From the NCBI GenBank assembly GCA_964561495.1, contig CAZLPW010000040.1, forward strand, positions 1 through 17,898: DNA of 17,898 nucleotides, in the 5' to 3' direction. Below the pieces are notes generated by a model, which worked only from the letters and a program-made list of their open reading frames with translations, was not told the DNA's origin and did no database searches. Source of the stretch: CAZLPW01 sp964561495. GTDB taxonomy: Bacteria > Fidelibacterota > Marinisomatia > Marinisomatales > UBA1611. Shown here piece by piece: positions 1 to 9,800 of the stretch. The position numbers were made by a program, and so were the translations under genes. How positions within the stretch are numbered: position 1 is the first letter of the stretch; every line of letters begins with the position of its first letter.

Positions 1-2
1 CT

Positions 3-3000
3 TTAAATAATAATTCTTTGACAACGGTAAGTCAGACATCAGCTAGTCAATATCTTGGTACATATACGATGACTGCTAATGATGATGAAGGGAATATAGA
101 GTTTCAGGTTACGTTTCGTGATGAAGTAGGAAACGCAGGAGCCGCTGCTGTTACGGATTTATTAGATGATGCGCAGGGTACGATAGAATTTGATAAGACG
201 GTTCCTACGTTATTGTCTTTTTCTTATGTATCAGATAATGATAACAGCGTGGTACTTGCCAAACAGGATGATATTATAACGGTTAGCCTTCAGACCAATG
301 ATGAGATTGAGATACCGATTGTATCAGTGTCTGGTCACGCTTCGGATGGGACTACAAACACTACCGCTGGGAATGTTAATGTAAGTAAGACTAACGATCA
401 GAATTGGACAGCTACGTATACTATGACAGGGGGTGATGCTGCAACTGATGCAATTGCATTAGGCCTTACCTTTATGGACCAAGCAGGTAACCAGGGGACT
501 CCTGCAGACCAAACTTTTGCTGGGGTTACGGCTATTGCGTATGATCCTGTTACGCCAACTTTGGAGACAGTCACATTTGTTTCAAATAATACAAATACTA
601 CATATGCAAAAGTTGGTGATGAAGTCACGGTAACTATAGCCACAGACGAAGCATTAGCAGCGAATCCTAATTTTAGTTTATTCGGGGTAGATGATATAGA
701 GCTTTTAAATACAGATGGCGGGACAATGAAGGCTTTTGCAAGAACGATTGAAATAACAAACGCTATGGGAGAGGGGACAATCGACAATACCAACACCAAT
801 GCAAATAATTTCAAAGTTACTGGCTATTCTGATGCAGCTGGTAACGCAGGAGCTGACAGGCTAACCCCAACAGATGATAGTTCTATTTTGCTTGATAAGA
901 CGCCGCCGACATCAAATAGTGTAACATTTTCTCATGATGGAACAGACTATGATGCTACCGATGCTTATACATATCTCAAATTGGGTGCCACAGTAACAGT
1001 TATCATAGATCCAAATGAAGATATCCAGCAGCCTTCATTGCAATTATTTAAACAAAGTGGCGCTTATGAGACATCAGATGCTACTAATTCAGCCAATGAC
1101 TTTACTGTCGTTGAGGTCGTTGGCACTGATAATTGGCGAATGTCCAAGGTTTTAAATGGTGATCATGATGAAGGAGAGATTGAATTTTCGCTTACTTTTG
1201 ATGACCTAGTTGGAAACTCTCTTGCGACCACAGTTACGGCGATCGATGGTGGGGCAACAAAAATATGGTATGATAAGACACCGCCAACAGTTAATGCAGT
1301 TACCAGTTGGGGCTCGAATAATACAGATTGTGGTGAAGATGACTGTACGATGTTTGCTATTCCAGGAAATACAGTTACTCTTGTTTTTACAACATTAGAA
1401 AATGTTCAGACGCCGATTGTAAAGATTGGGCAACAAAATATAACTCCTACCCAGACTTCAGTTGGGAATCATACTAGCTGGACTGCAAGTAGAGTGATGG
1501 ACGGAAGTGAATCTATAAATAATGGTGCCAATAATACTGTAAATAACACAATACCTTTCACAATAGCGCTTGTGGATTTTGCTGATATCTCATCTGCCAA
1601 TTCTTATAGCGATAGTACAGGAGGCGGTTTTACAGGAACCCAAATAACTTTTGATAATACAGGGCCTAGTTTGGAAAGCACTGATATAACCTCTAATAAT
1701 GATGTAGTCGCCAACAATAAATACGCTCAGGAAGGAGATGTTGTCACCATTGAGATTGAGGTAGGTGAAAGAGTTAAAGCTTCAACTATTGCAGCAACCG
1801 TTTCTGGTGTCAGTAGTGCTGGTTCGGATGCAAATAAACCAAGCATCTCATTGGGAGCTGATGGTAGTGGAAATGCTGATCAAAAAATCACTATCACAAA
1901 AGTAATGTCCTCATCAGATAGTGAAGGTTATATTCCTTTTTCAGTAACATTTAGTAATGTTAATGGATATCCATATGATAACGGCGGTTCAGTCACTGAA
2001 AACAACTTGACTGGGAACTCTGTAAAATATGATAAAACAAACCCGACGATTGATTCATTTACGATTGCTTGCGATGGTGAGCAAGAAGATCCAAGCGGGA
2101 ATAAATATGCTACGAATGGAAACACAGTTACGGTTACTTTGCAGACTAACGAGGATATTAACAAACCTAATATACATATTGCGGGGAATGATACTCTTAC
2201 TGGAGGTGTAACTGTTACTCAGGGTTCCAATAAAAAGAATTGGATAGCGACATATAATATGCGGATTGGCGATGATGATACAGATGCGATCGAGGTAGAC
2301 ATCATCGAGCTTCGAGACTTAGCTTACAATTTAGCTGATAATTTGGCATCTAAAAGCCCTACGCCAAATATAATTTATGATAAGACCGCTCCAACTTTTT
2401 CAAATGTTACCATTATTTCACCGACAAATAACAATGCTAGTGCGGGGCTTGGTGTGTCAGCTGGGGAGCGTGCCAAAGTTGGAGATAATATTTTAATCAC
2501 CTTTACGGTAACAGAAGCTAGAGGAATCGTCACTCCTGTGGTTACTTTAGAGGCGCTGAATTCTCCAACCATTAATTCAGATAATGCTCCTATATACACC
2601 GCAACATTTACTTCAATCCCTGATTTTGGAGATGCGGGTCCGTTAACATTTAATATAGAGGCTACGGATTATGCAGGGAACGCAAATACGTTTGCCCATA
2701 CTGACCTTGTTAGCGATAATGTAGTATTTGATGGTGACCAGCCAGTTATTTCGATAGTTGAAGCGGACCTAACAATTGCATCAGATGGTCCCACAGCTAC
2801 TTATGCTAAAGTTGGAGATGATGTTACATTGACCTTTAAAATAACAGATAATAATGGCCAGATACATGATCCTACAGTTAGGATTGCAGGGAATATGTGT
2901 TCTAATGATAATGGTGGTAACTCGGTCACTCCAACTTATACAGATTCAAATACAAATGGGAGATGGGACTCAGGGGAGCCCTGGGCTGTTACATACACTA

Positions 3001-3866
3001 TGCAAGAATCTGATGAAGATGTATCTGTAACGGGCTGTGCCAATATACGTTTCCAAATTGATGTTACCGATCTTGCTGGTAATGTTGGTATTGCTGCTAC
3101 TCATTCGGATGTTGTAACTAACGTAATATTTGATAGAACAGCTCCACAAGTTGCTGGTGAGGCGTCTGCCTTAAAGATTTGGACTGATGCGGGAACGAGC
3201 AGTTCACATGCAAAAAGCGGGGATGAGGTGAAGGTTCAGGTCAAGTTTAATGAGGTTACCTCAAAACCAACTATCGTGATTGCTTCAAAAACTGCAACCG
3301 TTGCAAACTCAGATGATGGTGGATTTACCTGGGTTGGTAGTTATAGTTTTTTGGGGGCCAATGATAATGAGACGGGTGTTGCTTCAACTATTTCTGTTCA
3401 GTATGATGATCTGGCTGGTAATTCAGGGACTGAGGCGACGGAAACAACAGATGGAAGTTTTGTTATTTTTGATAAAACTGTTCCGACAATGGATTGTGAT
3501 ACATGTTTAACAATTTCTTCTAATAATATATGGGATGATGGCTATGACGATAATCATCCAAAGACAGCTAATACATATGCAATAGCTGGTAATGAGGTAA
3601 GTATTTATATTAAAGCAGATAATAATGAGGTATTAGAATATCCACCTGCAATTACATTTAAAACAGGTGCAGGCCCAGATGTTTTTACCCCATATAATAC
3701 AATTACTCCTCAGGCTGCCAGTAATTTTTATACGGTAACCTACACAATGCAGCAGGGGGATCTAGAGGGCAATATGGATTTTAAGGTTACCATCAAAGAT
3801 TTAGCTGGAAACACTCTTGCGGATGTTACTAATTCGTCAATTACAGATGGCTCTGTGATTGAATAT
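3..3866 (+). repeat. Array of about 11 Ig-like domain repeats within the giant protein
   Basis: These are tandem protein-level repeats of roughly 110-135 residues. Domain joints read FDKTVPT (nt 189), YDPVTPT (~541), LDKTPPT (~892), YDKTPPT (~1270), FDNTGPS (~1651), YDKTNPT (~2029), YDKTAPT (~2379), FDGDQPV (~2728), FDRTAPQ (~3130) and FDKTVPT (~3469), and end at YDTQAPD (~3864). Each unit tends to carry an early YAKVGDxVTVT strand, a mid W-x-A-x-Y-T-M strand and a late DLAGN turn. This resembles bacterial Ig-like families that end in a 'DxTxP' linker. The copies are clearly diverged, so the array is old or under diversifying selection, and not a recent DNA-level amplification. Confidence 0.85.
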
Positions 3867-6800
3867 GATACACAGGCGCCAGATGTTACGGGTATTGAGA
3901 TTGATCTTAAGGAAGACTATGACTCCGGGATTTCAAATACAGATGATATAACAAATTTCGCTAAGCCCCGCTTTACCATTAGTGGGTTAACACCAAATTC
4001 GGGAGATAGTGCAATTGTTGTGGTAAATGGAGACCTTACTAATAACACGAACTGTGTTGCTGATGGTGGTGTGCCTTGTCGTGAGTATGCTAAGGTAGTT
4101 GGTGCAGGTATTTCTAATTTTGGTTTTCTAGCTGATGTAGTAGAAATGCATACTGCACTTACAAGTAATAATGTTAATGGGCAGGATCATACGTTTCAGG
4201 TTTATTTAAGAGACCCAGCTGGTAATCTATCGAGTCCATCAACATCGCTTATTGTTACCTATGATGGAGATGCTTGGATACATCCAACTGGGGCAAAAAC
4301 AAATTTTGTCGCAGCTGATGATTCTGGTTTCGATGATACAGATAACTATACTAGAAATACATCAAATCTTTCTTTTGAGATTGAAAAACAATTTCTGCCG
4401 CCTGATGAACTAGCTCAAATGAAGCTTATATACAATGCCTGGGATACGCTTAATATTAAATATTTAAATGCGCCAGGCGTGCCTACCGCTCTTAATGTAA
4501 TGAATGCGTTAAACACAAACCAGGAGGTAGATCTTGAGGACAACCTGGGTCAGGGATGGTATGCAGTTAGGTTTACTATTACCGATAGAGCCGGGAACGA
4601 GTCTGATACCTCAAACAAGGAGCTCATATACATTGATATTTCCGGACCTGGAACTCCAACAAATTTGAATTTGGATGAGAGTACTGATAGTGGAATATCT
4701 GATTCAACTAACTCAAACAGCACTCTTACTTTAAAAATTAGTGATGTCCGAGAAACAGACTATGTTAAGGTTTTCTATGATAATGCAAATGGTACGCAGG
4801 TACAGGTGGGAAGCGATGTATTGGTAACTGACGCGGATAATAACAGTACACTAGATAATCCCCAAAATTATACGGGCGCATTTAGTTTTACGCTCGATGG
4901 TTTGAGTTTAATTGATAGCACTTATAGTCTTTATGTTATTTCTAAGGATGGTTTTGGTAATCAAAGTAATCAGTCCGCGAATAACTTAGAAGTAATTGTT
5001 GATACAACACCTAGTTCTGTTGCTGGAGTTACTATTGATCTCGTTGACGATGATGATACTGGTAAATTAAATAGTGATAATTTAACTAGTGACCGGGCTC
5101 CTAGGTTTAATGTCTCGGGTTTGACCGTAGGAGACCAAGCATACTTATATCTTAATGGGGTTATAAGAGATACTGTAGAGGTAGCAGACGCATCATCAAC
5201 AATATTTACACCCGATTCTCTAGATAATTCAGATGCAACCTATACAGTTACTGTTAAACAAAGAGATGATGCTGGAAACCTATCTGCTGCAACAACAAGT
5301 AATGGAGGTAATTTTAATCTTGATGTTACTGCTCCCGCAATTGCATCGAATGCAATAACTGATTTAAATGATATTGAGGCGGATGATAGCGGATATTCTC
5401 AGACTGATAATTATACCAATGTCACCAAGGATCTTACGTTCAATTTGCAGCAAGCATTTCTACCTCCTCTAGAGAATGCTTTTATTAAACTCTACTATTG
5501 GTCTGTCTCGGCTAAGGATGAGGTAACAGTCGGTGATGGAACTGTTACGACAACAGAAAAAATAATGACTGGTTGGACTGATCATTCTATGGATCTAGAT
5601 GATGACTTGAGTCAAGGCTGGTATGCCATAAAATTTACGCTAACAGATTCTGCAGGGAATGAGACAGGTAAGACATCAGCAGAATATATTTTCATTGATA
5701 TTGTGGAGCCAACAAAATTAAGTGGTTTAGATCTTGATTTAACAACTGATTCGGGTGTCTCTGATAGTGATAACTTGACTAATTCATCTTCTTCTTTAAC
5801 ATTTAATATTAGTGGGACGAGAGAGACGGACTATGTTCGATTGTTTTATACAAACAATCAGGGGAATCCTGTTTTAATTGGTGAGAAGCAGGTAACTGTA
5901 GATGGTGGTGTGGGTACTCCAGATAATCCAGTATCCAATCCAAATATTTTCAATTTTTCTTTGTCAGATTTATCTCTCGCAGATAGTACATATGTTATTT
6001 ATGCAGTTGCCAGAGATTATATGGGCAATAATAGTAGCCCGACAGATGATAACCTAACAATTACAATAGACACAACTCCTAGCGATGCGTCAGTTGCTAA
6101 TATTGATTTAGATGATATATCCGATACTGGAAAATCCGATGATGATTATCTTACCAACGATGTCACCCCTCAGTTTACAGTTACTCAGCTAGCTGCAAAT
6201 GATTCAGTGTATTTGTATATTAGTGGAGATACAAAATTGGCAAGTGCAGAGGTTGGTGCCAGTGGTACTGTTACTTTTATTTCAGATAGTATTACAGGTG
6301 GTGCGCTGGTTTCTAAGAGTGCTACTATAAAATTAGAGGACGACGCAGGTAATATTTCTACTGCGTCAACTGCTCTTTCTTTTAATCTTGACACAGAGGT
6401 GCCTAATAGTGCAACCTTTCAAAAGGCACAGATTGTTTCAGAAGATAACACATGTATCTATGCTATTTGTGATCCACCAAATACCAGTAATATGGCACCA
6501 AGGTTTTTTCTTGATGGACTTACAACAAATCTAGATTCTATTCGTTTAATGATTCGCGGAATTGATCCAGTGGGAACTGAAGAGGTCGTAACTGAGACCA
6601 GGATGTTGCAAGCCTCATCCGAGACTGTTCAAGTAGGCGGGAGTGGGATACCAGCTGCTGGAAAGTATGCGGTTTATTACTATTTAGTTGATGATGCTGG
6701 GAACTATAGCTCATCTAGCCCTGAACAAAATATAGTGTTTGATAATATAAAACCTGCTGCTCCTGGAGTAGCAGATTTAATCAATACTGAAATTCCTAAG

Positions 6801-9800
6801 TATATATCGGACACTGGTCAAGATTCTATTGATAATATTACAAACGAGCTTAGTACAATATTCATGGTTGAGTATAAAGTCGCCTCAGCCAGTCAGAGAG
6901 GTGTTCTTGATAAAATCACTCATGCTGAACCCTGGGTAGATGCTTCTCCTTTTAATGGAATTGCAGAAGTTGGTGAATATCAAGATCTAAATGAGAATGG
7001 TGTCTATGATGCAGAATCAATAGACAGGGTGTCGGGTTTTACTGAAACACCTAATACACTGATTCCTGATAATAATAAAGGCACAATTGTATTTAATCTA
7101 GATAACCAATATTATACTTCTGATTCTAACTCAGTTTCCTATGTGTCAATTACAATAGACTCGGCAGGTAATGAGACTGCTACCAACGATACATTGATGG
7201 TAATTTATGATCAGAGAAAACCAGCGCTTGTGAAATATTTATTGCCAAGTCATCCTGATTCAACAGTATGGATTGGTGATGGTTCATTGAGATTTGATTT
7301 TTTATTTTCTGAGAAATTGACTAATAAAATTGACAACTACCATGATTTGGACCCTGATTATCCTAATATTTTGCCTTGGATTGAGATTGAGTTTCCTGGA
7401 GATGTTAATGATTCAAAAAAGATAGTCGCTGATTTGGAAAATACAACAATATTCCCTGGGGATAGTGTAGGAAGAGAGGATCAAACATTTAAATATGATT
7501 TAATCCTTAGAGAAGATCTTAACAGTTTAAATATTAATAACCCCGCTGGAGAAGCGCTTAATATATATCTTCGTGGTATGGACGTAGCAGGGAATAAACT
7601 AGAGGCGCCTTTTAATTCAATTCGGCAACAAGTAGTGCTTGATATAATTAAGCCTACCTTTGCCAATAACGATGATAACATAAAGCCTAATCATAATTCA
7701 TTTATAAATGATGCTGCCCTAGACAGTTTCCAGTGGAATCTTAATGAACTGTTAGATTCTGGTTTGGTTGAATTTGATAATTCAGGAGATGATTTTATCG
7801 AAAATATAGCAATCCCACTTGATTCTGCAGAGAGAAACTCTCCTGGACAGACTGGATATAATTCTTTAAATAATTGGGGCCCTACACAACTTGTTGATCA
7901 GGCTGTTTATAATATTATTTTTACTGGTATTGACATAGCGGGTAACACAGGAAAGGATACAGTTAGGAACGTTAAATACGATATTACCAAGCCAACAGCT
8001 GTATTATCATATACTACTCTAAATGGTGAACCTAGGCCATTTGCATCAAATGGTGATACAGTAACTATTAAAGCTGAATTTAGTGAACCGATGAGCTTAA
8101 GGCCTCTTTTGAAGTTAACCTGGGCCGATGCGACCACGGACAGCTTTAATATGGAAATGGTTCCAAATTCTGATAGCTCTGACTGGGTGTATAATGTTAC
8201 CATGCCAGATGGAATTGAAAAACAGGGGCGCGTTCACTTTTATGTAAGGGCCGAGGACCTTGCTTATAATATAATGGACACCACTGGCTTGTCCGAGAAA
8301 GATATAAGTGGAGATGGTTTAGCAGATAGCCTATATCTAGATAACACAGACCTCTTTGTTGGTTTCTCATATGAAAATATCACTCAGCCTTTGATACAGG
8401 TTGTCTACCCAAATGAAGTAGTTGAGTTAACCAACGTAGCAAAAGGTTCAGACTCTATAAGAGTAACTGCTGTTCTAACCGACTCTGTTATATTTGATGA
8501 CCCTAATATTCCTGATCCGAAACTAATGATAACTTATGGATCAAGTGCAGATACTTCATTAGGTATAACTAGTATAATAGATATTACCGAGCCCATTTCA
8601 AATCGGGATACACTTATATTTGAATTTCAACTTAGTGAAGGTGTAGCCAATGATGGTCTGCTAGCTGTAAAACTTATTGCCCAGGATCGAGCAGGCAACG
8701 ATGTCGTCGGATACACAAACAAAACTGATAGTCTATTTAGAGTGGATAATATTCCGCCTGCTGCTTTTGAAATGAAGCCAACATTATTTGCCGACGTTTC
8801 TCCATCTCTTTTTACAACTTATGATGCTCTTGTGCAAGATTTTTATACTGACCTTGATAATGACCCCTTGAGGACATGGTACAATAATATATTTACACAT
8901 GTGTACACTGATATTTATCTGCCTCCGTATGAAGGTGCTGGAAGTGACTCAACAATGAGAGGCGGAAAGGTTGAGTTTAGGGTTGAGAAAATAAATGCTG
9001 GGTTATTAGATGAAAATGGCAACCTCGTATCGGAACTTGTAGTAGGTGACATATATTTATTAGATCCTGTTAATGATTTTGGATGGAGGATATTCAATAT
9101 GGATTCTGCATCCTTAAATTCTATTCTTCAGGGCCAACTTGAGCTGGGAGATTCGTTGATAATCAAAGCAATACAAACAGATATTCACGGAAACCCTACC
9201 GAAGGCACAATTGGAGAGGGTGAGATCCATAAATTTCGCTATGATAATGAGCCGATGACTGCGTCCGACACATGGTTTTTAGGTGGGAATATATTTGGAG
9301 TAGATGAAATATATTCTACTGATAAGATCTCAGTACGATGGGACAGTTTCACAGATGATGAACCAGGCGGAGGTTCAGGGTTTTGGAAATATCGTTTTAG
9401 ACTTGTGCATCATCCTGATCAGGGCTTAACTCAAATGAAAGGGAATATGGTCGCCCAAGAAGGTGACACTGTTGCATGGGAAAATTGGGCTGAATTATCT
9501 GTTGATGATCCTAGCAGGACTATTGATCTATTATTTAACTCTGCTGATGTTGATACATTATACCATGATAATTATTATGAATTCCAACTGTTCTCAGAAG
9601 ACTTGGCGGGCAATAAGTCTGATACCGTCAGCTGTACCGCTACCAGAGCTGGTAATGGCTACTTTAAGAAATTTAATTCAGCACCAGAGATCTCTTCAAT
9701 CCCAGCTACTACTATGTATGAGGATACGGTTTATACGGATTTTCAGATAATAAGCATAACAGACTTAGATTTTTCTACCTTCCAGGGTGATTCAATCAGT

